This document shows, in pieces, positions 10,232 through 21,299 of a stretch of DNA of 64,000 nucleotides. Origin of the DNA: Acorus gramineus (lineage: Eukaryota; Streptophyta; Magnoliopsida; Acorales; Acoraceae); assembly GCA_030737835.1 (NCBI GenBank), contig JAUJYN010000021.1:2341048-2405047 (forward strand), read 5' to 3'. The translations under genes were made by a program, and so were the position numbers. The notes under the pieces were generated by a model. It was given only the letters and a program-made list of their open reading frames with translations. It ran no database searches and was not told where the DNA came from. Numbering within the stretch: position 1 is the stretch's first letter; each line of letters begins with the position of its first letter.

Positions 10232-10793
10232 ACACATCTTGCTGGACACCGGGGTTGAAACCAATGTCCTGACCCACTCAGCCTACAAGCTGCAACCAAC
10301 AGACGAGTTCATCTTCACTTTCGACAACACACAGAGAGGCGTCTGCGGATTAGTGACACTTCCTCTAAAGATTGGTCCAGTCTCCACCATAGTCAATTGC
10401 ATGGTAATGGACATCAGGTCACTACATCCCCTAATTGTCGAAAGAACCTTGCTCAACGGTAGCGAAGCTGTCTCGTCAACCCGACACCAATGCCTCCGCT
10501 TCCCGTATCACAGAGAAGTGATATCTGTCTAGGGAGAGGCACGCTTCAACGGAGCACGAGTCCGCAACTGGACCATCTGCGCCATGCACATCAAGTGGGA
10601 GATGTACTCATACAAAATGAATAATTACTCACCCGAAGATATGCTCGGTCAGAGGCGAAAACCCAAGAGGACAAGAGAAGAAGAAGGAGCTGAACCTGCA
10701 GTACCTTCACTAGAGATGAGTCGGCCCACAAAGGCTAGCCGACTCGAAGAAGTGGTTCAAATCCACAAGCCTGGGACTGATCCACCCAAGTAA
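10232..10793 (+). pseudogene. Second, tandem protease-like domain
   Basis: An open stretch from 10239 carries the canonical retropepsin motif LLDTG (catalytic Asp codon at 10245-10247), then NVLTHSAYKL. Near 10477 is RHQCLRFPYH, closely similar to RHQCLRLPF in domain 1. A TAG at about 10530 interrupts, and the reading resumes with GARVRNWTICAMHIKWEMY through a lysine/arginine-rich tail to a TAA at 10791-10793. Two protease-like units in tandem suggest an internal duplication. No reverse transcriptase or RNase H follows. Confidence 0.6.
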
Positions 10794-10805
10794 GCCTTTA
10801 TACTC

Positions 10806-11110
10806 CCTAATTCCTGAATATATTTGTTTCCATGCTTTCCAAAAACAAAAAACAAAATCCAAAAAAAATGCTAAACAACTTTCATTCCTCATTCCTGTAT
10901 ATATTTGTTTCCATGCTTTCCAAAAACAAAAAAATCCAAAAAAATGCTAAACAACTTTCATTCCTCATTCCGTACATATTTGTTTCCATGCTTTCTAAAA
11001 AACAAAAAAATCTAAAAAAATGCTAAAGAGCTTTCATTCCTCATTCATGCAAACATTTGTTTACATGCTTTCCCAAAAACAAATAAAAACCCACAAAACA
11101 AAACAAACAA
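10806..11110 (+). repeat. A-rich tandem repeat, about 76-81 bp units
   Basis: Four imperfect units begin near 10809, 10890, 10966 and 11042. Each has the series ATTCC-TGTATATATTTGTTT, CATGCTTTC, a run of As and AATGCTAA. A related but more diverged array is at 20740-21005 in copy 2, in the same position before the integrase tail. Confidence 0.75.
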
Positions 11111-11162
11111 AAAAAGAGAAAGATGAAAAGCCGCGGACCACGCCCAGGCCTACCAGTGGAGG

Positions 11163-11402
11163 GTGGGAAGGGCATTTGAAAAGAAAGTAATAGAGACAAA
11201 ATTTAAAACTGGGGAGCTAGTACTCAAGTAAATCATGCCATCAAGGCAGCCCCACCCCAAAGGCAAGCTGCAACCCACATGGGAGGGACCCTATGTGATC
11301 ACCCATGCCTATTCCAGGAATGCCTACCGCTTGGTGGACGCCGAAGGAGTCAAAGTCTCAAGTTCGTGGAATGCACTTTATCTGAAGAAACTCCATGCAT
11401 AA
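11163..11402 (+). pseudogene. Integrase C-terminal tail (GPY/F-type), copy 1, with stop
   Basis: The frame from 11163 to the TAA at 11400-11402 encodes the last roughly 80 residues of a gypsy integrase, including PTWEGPYVITHAY and WNALYLKKLHA. The W-E-G-P-Y motif is the GPY/F signature of integrase C-termini. An in-frame TAA occurs where copy 2 has CAA (near 11229). The integrase zinc finger and catalytic core are absent. Upstream is only the A-rich repeat. Confidence 0.75.
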
Positions 11403-13560
11403 AACTCTCAATACTTGAGAAATATTATTCTTCCTTCCTCTGATTTCCAGTGTTTAAACCTGATGATAGAATTGTAAGACTCTCAAAGGTAACTTGTATT
11501 TTATTTGAACTCATATATTCACAACTCATGCCACCTCCATCACACTAGTATGACTTAGGAATTGGTTTATCTGATAAAAGGAAAAATTGCCAACCTTGTA
11601 GACTAGGACAATTTTGTAAACCCAAAGCTTCTCCCTTTATTCTCACCCCCACTCGTATAAACCCAAAGGCAAAATGAGGAATTACCCGGACCTAGCCCAA
11701 AATTGGCTCTGGCACTATATAAACACTTCTAGAGGGGAAGCAGAAAAGAACAGAGGTGAAAAACAGAAAAGCCCCCCCCCCTCAAAAAAAAACAAAAAAG
11801 AAAGGAAATGAGAGGCCAAAGATCAAAACAACACCCAGACAACGGGTTAAACTCTCTATTTTAGCAGGCACAAACGCCTTTACGCATAGATATGCTAAAC
11901 AAAAGGCTATACTAGTACACATCCAATGGATTGTACTCCCCACCGAAAACACGGGTATACGCCCGACGGGCTGTACTCTCCACCCAAATAAAGAAGTGGT
12001 AAAAAGAAGAAAGCCAGAGGGACCTGGAAAGTAAGACATATGCCAGACTGGGAGAATTCTAAAATATTGCCCCAAAGGAAGATATTACTCTTACCCCATT
12101 CACCCCCCACCCTTTTATTTCTTGCTATGGAGTTGGAATTGAACTATGTCTACTTGGAAAGGTGAAATCTCAACCAAAGGTAGACCTTTTCCTATGTTTA
12201 CAACATCACACACTCACATGAGTTCACTTAAAACACTTGCCTATCTTGGTGCATTCATGAATTTCCCAGCATGTTTAGAATAATATGATCAAGCATCTGA
12301 GAACCATGAACTCGAGGAATTGACACCTGAAGCCAACACCTTTCAAATACAATCCTGGTTTGGACATAAGTGACGCCAAGGACCCCTCTTCAAGGACTTG
12401 ATGGCATTTTTTACTTTAGGAAATTGAAAACATTGCCCTCCCACATAAAAGACCCTTTGAAAAACTAAAATGCTCCCTTATGTCACTCACACTTGTGCAT
12501 AAGATTGTATTTTCCTTTTCCAAACATTTAGGCGTTCAATTTTCTCAAATACCACAATTAACTCCCATACCAAAGGAAAATTGCCCCTATTACTTTCATT
12601 TCATACCCTTCCACACACATTTGAGAAGGAAAACTGCCCCACTCTCATACACACCTGAGGTTTCTTTTCCATTTTCACATATTCTCACACTTAAAGTCAC
12701 TCAGGCTCCTTCTCTTGTATACCGGACGCGGCTTCTCGCATCTTTCTCCTTGCTTTATTACCTTAGATGGGTTGTAGCCCTTGACAATTTGATCTAGAGG
12801 GGCTCGAAAGTCAGTGCAGGGGCACAATCTAGACAGATTTAACACTTGGTCTATAGAAAGAATGTTTTTATAAGTTTTAAAGGTTGACAAAACACTGGGG
12901 AAAACTTTCAGCAACAGCAGACAAAAGCAAAAGCAGAAAATTGTCCCAAGTCAGGGGCGGCTAAACCCTACTAGACGCCAGCCACCAGACGGGTGAAATC
13001 AACTAGCCGTCCCCCTACAGGTGAATTCTACCAGTCCTTGGGCGGCTAAATACAACTAGCCGCCCCTCACTGGACGGCTGAAAACAGCTAGCCGCCCCAT
13101 ACCTGCTGCCCAACCGGCACTGTCAGTCCTATTTTAATCAACCATTCAAATCTCCAATACCTATTAAGAGCATTTCCTTCCCAAAAACCTGTACATAGGC
13201 ATTCCATATGTATATATATTTGCAAAACATGTATAAATACAATTCAAAAACAACTGTATTTCAAAACCATACACCCATCCATACATCAACTCATGCATCA
13301 AAACCTTAAAACACATAAACCTTTTCCAAAACTAAAAACTTGCATTTAAATTAATAAACCATACATAAAAAGGGTATAAAATTAACCCTAAAAACATAAA
13401 ACTAGACATAAAAGAGAGTTTCTATAAAACAAAAGATAGGTCCACTAAGAGCTCCAACTCCGAGTATCTTGGGCCATGCATCATCAGAACAATCACCTGA
13501 GCCAAAAGAAAAGAAGAAAAGCATGAATTCATTGTCATACACACAATTCTTCTGCCCAAA
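11403..13560. other. Non-coding region between integrase tail and antisense gene, copy 1
   Basis: No convincing gene. It is collinear with 21300-22949. It contains a TATA-like motif (TATATAAA, 11716-11723), two short near-repeats with GTACTC-CCAC just after, an AATAAA at about 11986, C/A-rich sequence, and hairpin motifs of the GGCGGCTA / TAGCCGCC type at about 12953-13110. The collinearity with copy 2 shows it belongs to the element. Confidence 0.6.
11716..11723 (+). promoter_or_regulatory. Internal TATA-like box, copy 1
   Basis: TATATAAA lies downstream of the integrase tail and is preserved in context in copy 2 (21621-21628). It could start a short internal transcript, but no start site or product can be shown. 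Confidence 0.3.
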
Positions 13561-13576
13561 ACAAAGATAAACATTA

Positions 13577-16034
13577 CCTCAATGTATCATCGTCCGCGGG
13601 AGGCTGGGTCGAAGGAGGATCATCCTGGCCTGGCTGAGGAGGTGGTAGTTAAGGAGAAGACTGGACTTTTGGAGCGTCTAGAGCAGCAAGAGTTTCCCTC
13701 ACCAAAGAAGCAGCCCTCGCTTATATCCCACAACTCCGAGTCACTGATGGGCGGGAAGCTCGACTGAAGGTGGCTCAAGTGGCTAGGGAGGCAGAGACCG
13801 AGTGGTCAGGCTCGAGAGGGAGAAGGTCTACATCCACCTCTGTCATAGACCCTCTACCAACCAACTTCCCTCGCATAGTGGCCTCCCAAAGGTGAACTTG
13901 TTGCATATCCCGATCTCTTCTCTCCAACCTCTGACGAAGGCGGCTCTCCATACTTCTGGATTGATCCTCAACCGCCCTCAACCTCTCTTCTAGCTCCCGT
14001 GCCCTCTCCTCCAACACCCTGATCGCCTCCCGATCCCTATCCCCAGCTGCTTGAAGAGAGTGGACCAGGTCTCCCATCAAACCACCTGGCACGTCGGCCG
14101 ACACCTCCAACTCCAACACTCTAGCCTAGAGGGAGTCTCGCTCGTGGCCTATGATGGATGACTCCTCCTCTCCCAACACCATCCTGGACCGCAGCTAGCC
14201 CAACACCTCTTTGATGATCTCTCGGACCTCAACTGGTCCACCTCGCCCTCAGCCCTGCCAACCCTCTCCCTTGCAAGTTCAAGCTCCATCTGAGTAGCCA
14301 GGAGCTCGCTACGGACCATGCCTAGCTCATTCGCCAACTCGAGCTCTCAATCGGAGGCACTGGTCAGAGGAGCAGAGGAGGAAGAAGCGCCACTGGCTCT
14401 TGCTCTTGACAGAGCATCCATCTGAGCCTCAAGGACCCGAACCTGGTCCTGTAGGCGTCGCCTCTGCACCCGCGAACCCTCTACCTACCCGGCCCATGCT
14501 TGAAGGTGCTCGTTGGCAGCCTTGAGCTTCTTCTCCAACTCATTCAGCTCAGCCTGCACCAAGAACACATCTTTTAATATGGAGTAGAAGAAAGAAAAGA
14601 CGGAGAAGAGAAAGGGCTTTTCTTACGTAAGCATCCGGGATTTCCTCCTCCATAGTCCCAATGATGTCGACATATTCCTGGTGGTACCAAGCCATGTACT
14701 CCTCACTGCAAACAACGTCGAGGCGGCGCTCAACCAAGTCCCCCTCTCGACCCATCCCCGCAAGTACACGACGTAATTCCTCGGAAGGTTCATATCCCGA
14801 GGAGTTCCAGCTACCGGGATCGGAGGACGCTTCGACAGGTCGACAGGCACCCACTGATGATACCCAAGCTAGTGGACCACCCTGCTGATTGCGTGAAAGA
14901 CCACCTTGTTGAAAAAGATCAGCCAGATGTCCCGCGACAGCTCCTCGGGGACTGCCTCCTCAGTATACGGCCTCCAGGTCATCTACAACAAAGGATACCA
15001 CAGAATGAAGAAGAGAGCTCAGACAAAAGAAAATCAAATACAAGCTAGAAGTCCAGAAAATATATACCTCTTCTTCCTTTAAAGCGCAGAAGGCCTCTCA
15101 AAACTGAGCGAGGTGACGCAAGCGAGAAGCCCCTGGAGGCGCCCATCTCATAGCCAAAGGGAGGGCGCAGTTGAAGACCAGCTGGGTCGGACGAGCAATG
15201 GCGAAGTGCTCGTACCCAAAAATCTGCAGAAAGAAAACAAAAACAAAAGCCAGGTGAAGTGAATAAGCAGAGATCAAATCATTTCTATTTTCGCTATTTA
15301 TACCTACAGAAATGCTGCCAAACCGCCAAGATTCTTCCCCCTGGCCCTCTTCACCTTCTTCGACAACTCCACAAAGAGATGAGCTAGAATGGCCGTGCCC
15401 CAAGCAAAGCGGCCCATCATCGCCAAGTCCCCCATCAGCAACAAGAAGTGAAAGGAAACCTTGTCGGAGGCCGTCGAGAAGAGGACCCGGCTAAAGAAAT
15501 AGAGGAAGAACGCCCTCAACTTTCTTCGAGCCCTCTGTGGGAATGCAGTGGCCTCCCTGGCCTCGATGATCAGCCTCCTCCTCTCAAAATTGGCCGCGGC
15601 CTCACCCTTCTAACGGTGCGTGAACGAACCGAGGCCATACTACCTCGATAGCTTTCCAAGAGGGATCCGGTTCAACGTCCTCTCCCGCTCCACGTACTCC
15701 CAATCCCCGATCAACTCCTGAAAGAGCTCCTTATAGTCTGGACTGGTAGCCGCTATCACCGCCTCGGCCAAGGTTGGGAGGCCCGTAATCCGCTCAACAT
15801 CCTCGAGCGTCGGCATCACTGCACCAGTAGAGAGGATAAATGTGCAGCTCTCCAGGCCCCACCGCTCCGCCAACGACTCATGGTACAAGCGATGAACGTG
15901 GAAGGGCTCGATCAAAAAGAAGGAGCGAAAGCCCGCTTCATTCACCAAGTCCCTCTCCCTCTGCCCCAAGGCGGAGTACCACCTCTTCGTCCCATGCCAT
16001 AGAGCCCGAATGCGGTTCGGCCACTGAAACAACA
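13577..16034 (-). pseudogene. Antisense PMD and coiled-coil gene, copy 1 (truncated)
   Basis: Read on the minus strand from 16034, this encodes a plant mobile domain: PNRIRALWHGTKRWYSAL, then TGAVMPTLEDVERITGLP, then LFSTASDKVSFHFLLLMGDLA and WGTAILAHLFVELSKK, then FGYEHFAIARPTQLVFNCAL. GT-AG introns are visible, for example about 15303 to 15222 on the minus strand (GTATAA to CTGCAG) and one starting near 15068. The 3' part (14337-13775) is a long coiled coil rich in R, E and L. PMD proteins occur in host genes (MAIN/MAIL type) and in plant transposons. The first exon seen in copy 2 is missing, and stops and shifts occur, so it is a relic. It runs opposite to gag and integrase. Confidence 0.7.
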
Positions 16035-16049
16035 AAAGAAAGGGGTTAG

Positions 16050-16665
16050 TCCAAGCAAGAGGGCGTCCGAGAAGTAAGCATTCTGAATTTAAGCAAAGTT
16101 TTCATTCTCAACCATGCTCGCATACCAAAAATAAAATAAAAGCATGAAATATATGAGCCTAAAGGAAAATTCAGCCTCCCATGCTACAAGACTTCTTCAT
16201 ATGGATCACGTATTTAGTCGTTCCTTTAGCCCACCAATGACCATCTCTATCGTATGCTTACATGCTTTCTTTATCACCTATCACACTTACATCCCCCTTT
16301 TATAACATGCATAACAAAAGCACATAAAAATTGTCCCTCCCCTAAAAAACACATACAACACTCATATATATATATAGACACCACCATGATCACCCTTCTA
16401 AAAACCCCATAGACTCATAAATACATGTATACTCACCCTCTCTTACCCCACCATGATTAAAAACATATACCCCTACACCATATGCATGCAAGACCACTAA
16501 TAAAATGACACATACAAGCATGCTATACTCTACTATTTCTTTCTTTTCTCCACCATGCCTCGTCTTTTATATATACATGCATAGCAAAAATAAATAAATA
16601 AAGGTTGCCCCTTTTTATGCCATGCTCACCAAATCCTTCGGTGATCATTTTTCCATATACACGAC
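16050..16665. other. AT-rich spacer before LTR, copy 1
   Basis: No gene was seen. The sequence is low-complexity and A/C-rich with many CATGC words. The corresponding stretch of copy 2 (25196-27327) is about 1.5 kb longer and contains the first exon of the antisense gene and the polypurine-like tract. Copy 1 has lost that part. Confidence 0.5.
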
Positions 16666-17707
16666 TGTAGATATCCTAATTTTGACCGTCCAAAGAAAAG
16701 AAATTTACTTCAAGTAATATTGGAAACAACCACATTGGGACATCTAATAGAAAACTCCCTCAGAAACCAAAACCGAAAACCCTAAGTCCAAAACTTAGAA
16801 ATATCTAAGAGCCTAGACAGGTGCAGCTACTTGAGAGTAGCCGCCCCATTCTGGGCGGCTAGTTCCAACTAGCCGCCCACCAAACCGACCCAAACCGCCA
16901 TCCTGGATGGGACATAAAGCAAGCATGATTGCGATGGATTGTCCCTTCTAGCTGCCCCATCTTAGCTGGTTAATCCTTAGTAACCGACCCAAGCCACCAC
17001 TTGTCAGAGATGAGACGTTTGGCAAGTTATGATGGGGGTGGCTACCTGAGAGTAGCCGGCCCTCATTGGGCGGCTAAACACAACTAGCCTCCCCTTGCCT
17101 GGACATTGTCAGATAACAAAGATCTAATGGGAGGTCAAATCAAGCACCTTATTATCCATTTTGATCTATTGTCCAGTGAACACTCCCCTACACCCCTTTT
17201 ACTATAAATAGGGGGGTCTCTAAACATAATCAATAACAATCAATAGCCATCAATAACCCACAACAACCCACATTTCCAATCATCAAGCCTATACCCCCCA
17301 CACCACCACTTTATGCCCTTGAGAGAGAAAGTGAGAGAGAAACCCATTTCCTACACCAAATCACTCTCCAAATCCACTCTCCAAAACCCAGGTTAGACCC
17401 AGTTTAACCTCTGCCAAAACCAAATCCAAAACCTACCCAAGTTCTGCCCAAATTGAACCAGACACCAGGTGGCTACCCGCAACTAGCCGCCCCCCACCAG
17501 GCGGCTAAACACGACTAGCCGGCCCCTCTATAGCCCACCTTAGTCCCAATTCTTCTTTAGTCAGGTTCCCGAAGCAGAAGAGGATCCCTGTCTTCACCTC
17601 TATGTACGGCATATCCATGTCTCAGAGCGGAGACCCCACAAACTCCCCACCAAGGCGATCAAACCCCCACCCCCACCAACTTTTCCTGCTTCTTTTTTAG
17701 AAAAGCA
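16666..17707 (+). mobile_element. Tat-like LTR 1 (between copies 1 and 2)
   Basis: It starts TGTAGATATCC and ends GAAAAGCA, collinear with LTRs at 27328-28350 and 30183-33612. It carries four to six GGCGGCTA / TAGCCGCC hairpin motifs in the U3 and U5 parts and a TATA box at 17203-17210. A primer-binding-like site follows directly. It serves as 3' LTR of copy 1 and 5' LTR of copy 2. The polypurine-like tract expected just before it is missing. Confidence 0.8.
17203..17210 (+). promoter_or_regulatory. LTR 1 TATA box
   Basis: TATAAATA is followed by a G run, about 540 bp into the LTR. The same box and context recur at 27865-27872 and 33122-33129, so it is the likely core promoter of the Tat-like element. 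Confidence 0.65.
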
Positions 17708-18103
17708 AGTAACGATCACAACAACCCCTGAATCCTCCTGAGGACCCGTCGGCCGCCTCAGCTAGGAACGAACAACCAACCCACCACCCCTTCCGAGAGA
17801 CGATCCAACCGAACTCGCCAAGGCACAGCTCTCCTGACCCGAGCCTCCGAAGAACCCCCCACACACGCACAACCACCAAAGGAGCCGAGGAGGAAGGAAG
17901 AGAGGGCCGCCTTTCTTTCTTTTCCAGAAATCCGATACCGACAGCCTGGCAATCACGGTGGGACCTCCCTCTTGAAAGACAACGAAAGGTAATCCTCTTC
18001 TGCTTCCTCCCAATAACCTGACTAGAATGCCATCACCCCTCTAGGAAAGCTAAGATTCCCACCCCTCAAGTCTGACCCTCCTCTACTTTGCATTACAACA
18101 TCC
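17708..18103 (+). other. Leader of copy 2 with primer-binding-like site
   Basis: The stretch right after LTR 1 aligns with TGGCGATCACAACAACC after LTR 2 (28353) and TGGCGATCACAGCCACC after LTR 3 (33615). Here it has changed to AGTAACGATCACAACAACC. A TGG start is what a tRNA-primed site should show; which tRNA is not clear. The rest is an untranslated leader with no gene. Confidence 0.55.
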
Positions 18104-18285
18104 TTTACTGCTTTAAGCCGCACAAAGCTACGCACCCCTTTACTGCTTTAAGCCGCACAAAGCTACGCACCCCTTTACTGCTTTAAGCCGCACATAGCTG
18201 CGCACCCCTTTTACTGATTTAAGCCGCACACAGTTGCGCACCCCTTTACTACTTTAAGCCACACACAGCTGCGCACCCCTTTATC
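18104..18285 (+). repeat. 35-bp tandem repeat in element leader
   Basis: Five units start at 18104, 18139, 18174, 18210 and 18245, each containing TTTACTGCTTTAAGCCGCAC and GCGCACCCC-like sequence. Spacing is 35, 35, 36 and 35. They lie upstream of the gag ATG (18343). The equivalent part of copy 1 was displaced by the LTR insertion ending at 4743. Confidence 0.85.
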
Positions 18286-18342
18286 TTTATTTACTGCTTT
18301 AATCTGCATTCATCTACACCTACTCTTTTCCATATTCACACA

Positions 18343-19197
18343 ATGGAGGCCTACACCCAGGAGAAAATAGTAGAGGAGAAGGACAACCAGGGAGACCAAA
18401 CCGCCTAATTCCTCAGCCACCTAGAGGAGAGGATGGCTAGCCTAGGATACCAGTCGGTCGAGGACATGTTCAATGACCTCACCGACTATCACCAAGCCAA
18501 GACCTTGAGGCAGGAAACTCCTATTAAGAGCCCCAAGGCTTGCCCCACCCCCAATACACTACCAACACCTGGCTTCTCGGTAAATCCGAGTTCAAGCCTC
18601 TTTTCCTTTGCCCCACCTTCCCCAGTGAATCCAATATTCCCAACCGCTTCTGCCCCGAGCCCTCCCAGGGGAGAAACGTTGGAAGAAACCATCCAAAGAA
18701 TCCTCTCTAAGACTGGACCTTCTACCCCCAAACACGTCTCTGCACAACCTGAGACAGATCCCATCAGTCCACCTACCGGAGGGATTTAAAATCCTGAAAT
18801 TTCACTGGTACAACGGTTGTGGAGACCCAGACGTTCATTTGACCTCCTTTTATCTAGATGCCCGACCGTTTCTAGATAACCAACCTCTGCTAGTATTCCT
18901 CTTCCAAAAATCATTGGAAGGAGAAGCTTTGCAATGATTCTCCACCCTCCCTGAGGAATTTGAGCAGTACGTGTCCAGGTGGCGCACCCACGTCCACCGA
19001 ATTGGCATGCAATTAACAAAATGTCAAGAAATTGACATGATGTTGCAAAGCCTGAGTCCAGAGCTTTGTATGAGCCTTTCGTACGGAGACTGTACCACGT
19101 ACCAACTTCTCATTCACCTCCACAACAGGATTTCCCGTTGTGCAGCCCCAGCAGTTCAAACCCAGTCCCCACCTATCAGCCATAGGGTTGGATAACC
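18343..19197 (+). pseudogene. Broken gag gene, copy 2
   Basis: It starts at the ATG at 18343 and matches copy 1, but meets a TAA at about 18405 (after GDQTA). The frame from 18433 is open to 18789, and the gag core (ILKFHWYNGCGDPDVHLTSF) then reads in a second frame. A stop replaces the Trp codon in ALQ-x-FSTLP near 18935, and about 125 bp present in copy 1 are deleted here. The last part encodes EEFEQYVSRWRTHVHRIGMQ and ends at a TAA near 19193. Both copies are broken at different places, so neither could supply Gag. Confidence 0.75.
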
Positions 19198-20739
19198 GCC
19201 GAGAAAGGCGCACACCCCCACGGTAGAGGGGATCACACAAATTTTGGCACTCTACCCGAACGGAGCGTGAGTTTTGGTCAAGGACCAGCCCCGAGATAGT
19301 ACACACCCGGTTCGTCCGGATATATGCCGCCTCGGCAAGCTACTTATCCAAACACCTTTTTTCCTCGATCAGTACCCGCTTCCGTGCCGTTACGACAAAG
19401 CCCATTAACCCAGAATCCACAGTCCAAAACCCTATAAACCAGATCCCAATACATATAGATCCTGTAAAAAATATGGAAAAACAAAAGCTAGAACCTTTTA
19501 TACAAGCCCTGATGGAAGAACCAGAAAACCTAAACGCCTACGCAATAAGAGCCACGAATCATGAAGAATTGCCTAGGATCATTTCAGGTGGTTTAATCCT
19601 TCCAGCACCTTCCCCAATGAACCCAAACCCTATCAGGCCCCTCACCCCATATACAGGACAAGTACCCGAGCCCATCACAATTTATCCCATAAAGGGAGGT
19701 CCCATCCGACCATTGGACCATTTCTCCCAGGCACAACCTAATCAGACCAATGAAAAGCTCTTCCTACCTATCCCTCTGCTCCACCGAGGACGCAAGCCTT
19801 CGTTCCCCAACAAGTACCATAAAGGAAATACACCGCTATTCCTCCCCCATCGACTTATGAGTCTCCAGCTTCTGAAATTATTGAATCTACAGAATGTCCC
19901 AAGCAGGACTTTGACGATAATGAAGAATTTATGGATGGAGAACTGTCAAAACTCTTTCACCCTACTCAAGTACAACCTGAATCCATAATCCAAACCTTGC
20001 AACCAATTGAATTTAAATACCCATTATCCCTACCTGCTCAAGATCAAATCATATCGATGCCTGTCAAACCTGCCTTGGTGACCTAAGATGACTCAAATCT
20101 TGACTCATCAGATTCTGAGATGGATCAAGATCTGGTTCAACCAATTATGCATATTCTCATATTAGAACCACTTATATTTAAAAATGCACAATTTGAGGGA
20201 GCAATCAAGTCATCCCAGTTGCCAGACTTGTCATCCCATTTGTCAAAGGAGCCCCCTCCTTGGGATTTCCCCGCCATATCCAAATCAACTATTATCCATG
20301 AGCCCCTAATTGCAGCAACTGATTTTTACCCCCCATCATCATTAGGGCCTCAACATTACCGTGCTCCCTTGCACCTGTTCAGTCAGTAGTCACCTTTGTG
20401 ACTTACTTTTCCATATCCACATCTTTATTGACTGACCAACACCCCCCTTTGAGGAAAAATTCTCTTCCTGCTAAGAGTCTGTGGCAGGTCAAGCTCCACT
20501 TACATTTTCAACGGGATTTAGGCTTGGATATTCTAATAGATGCAGTCAAAATAGATGCTAAACAGCAGTGGTTGAGAAGGCATCAAACGCGCTTCAAGAT
20601 AAAGGAGAACCGATACACAAGTAATGATACATCAGATAATTCAAGTATCATTCCACTGAAGATCCTTCAGTTTGAGCCTCCTTAGAAGACTCACCTTGCA
20701 CCATCACTTTCTGGAGGCAACCCTCCAGTTCTATACATA
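19198..20739 (+). other. Degenerate internal region, copy 2 (no RT recognised)
   Basis: Short open pieces at 19473-19988, 20120-20389 and 20398-20685 give proline-rich and acidic sequences without a recognisable domain. No zinc knuckle, protease DTG motif or reverse transcriptase motif was seen. The region may be a diverged gag/protease linker. It is not collinear with copy 1 (5960-10800) at the level I can see. Confidence 0.5.
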
Positions 20740-21010
20740 TACTACATTTCACATACTTTCTATTTCCAAACATTTGTTTATGCTTTCAACAACAAAAACA
20801 AAAGAAAATATTTGTTTACATGATTTCAAAACAAAAACAAAACAAAAAAAAAGATTTGATTATCAGCTTATGCTTTCAAACTTCTGTATATATTTGTATC
20901 CCTGCTTTTCAAAAACAAAAAAAATCAAAACAAGAATGCTAATCAGCTTTCATTCCTCATTCATGCACATACTTGTTTACGTGCTTTCCTTAAAAAAAAC
21001 CCAAAAAAAA
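20740..21010 (+). repeat. A-rich tandem repeat, copy 2
   Basis: Diverged units contain ATATTTGT-TTACATG, TTTCAAAACAAAAAC and AATGCTAATCAGCTTTCATTC. They match the array at 10806-11110 and precede the integrase tail in the same way. Confidence 0.6.
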
Positions 21011-21059
21011 ATGAGAGAAAAGAAGAGCCACAGACCATGCCCAGGCCTACCAGAGGGGG

Positions 21060-21299
21060 GTGGCAAGGGCATTTGAAAAGAAAGTAAAAGAGAGAAACTT
21101 TAAAATTAGGGAGCTAGTACTCAAGCAAATCATGCCATCAAGGAAGCCCCACCCCAAAGGCAAGCTACAACCCACATGGGAGGGACCCTATGTGATCACC
21201 CATGCCTATTCCAAGAATGCCTACCGCTTGGTGGACGCCGAAGGAGTCGAAGTCTCAGGTTCGTGGAATGCACTTTATCTAAAGAAATTCCATGCATAG
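21060..21299 (+). CDS. Integrase C-terminal tail with GPY/F motif, intact in copy 2
   Basis: An uninterrupted 79-codon frame encodes the C-terminal end of a Ty3/gypsy integrase: KVKERNFKIRELVLKQI, PTWEGPYVITHAYSKNAYRL and SGSWNALYLKKFHA, stop at 21297-21299. In full-length integrases this SH3-like tail helps bind DNA and choose targets. The zinc-binding and catalytic (DDE) parts are absent from the window. No ATG opens it: the listed start is GTG, so it is a domain relic rather than a proven gene. It has fewer defects than copy 1. Confidence 0.6.
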   Translation: MARAFEKKVKERNFKIRELVLKQIMPSRKPHPKGKLQPTWEGPYVITHAYSKNAYRLVDAEGVEVSGSWNALYLKKFHA

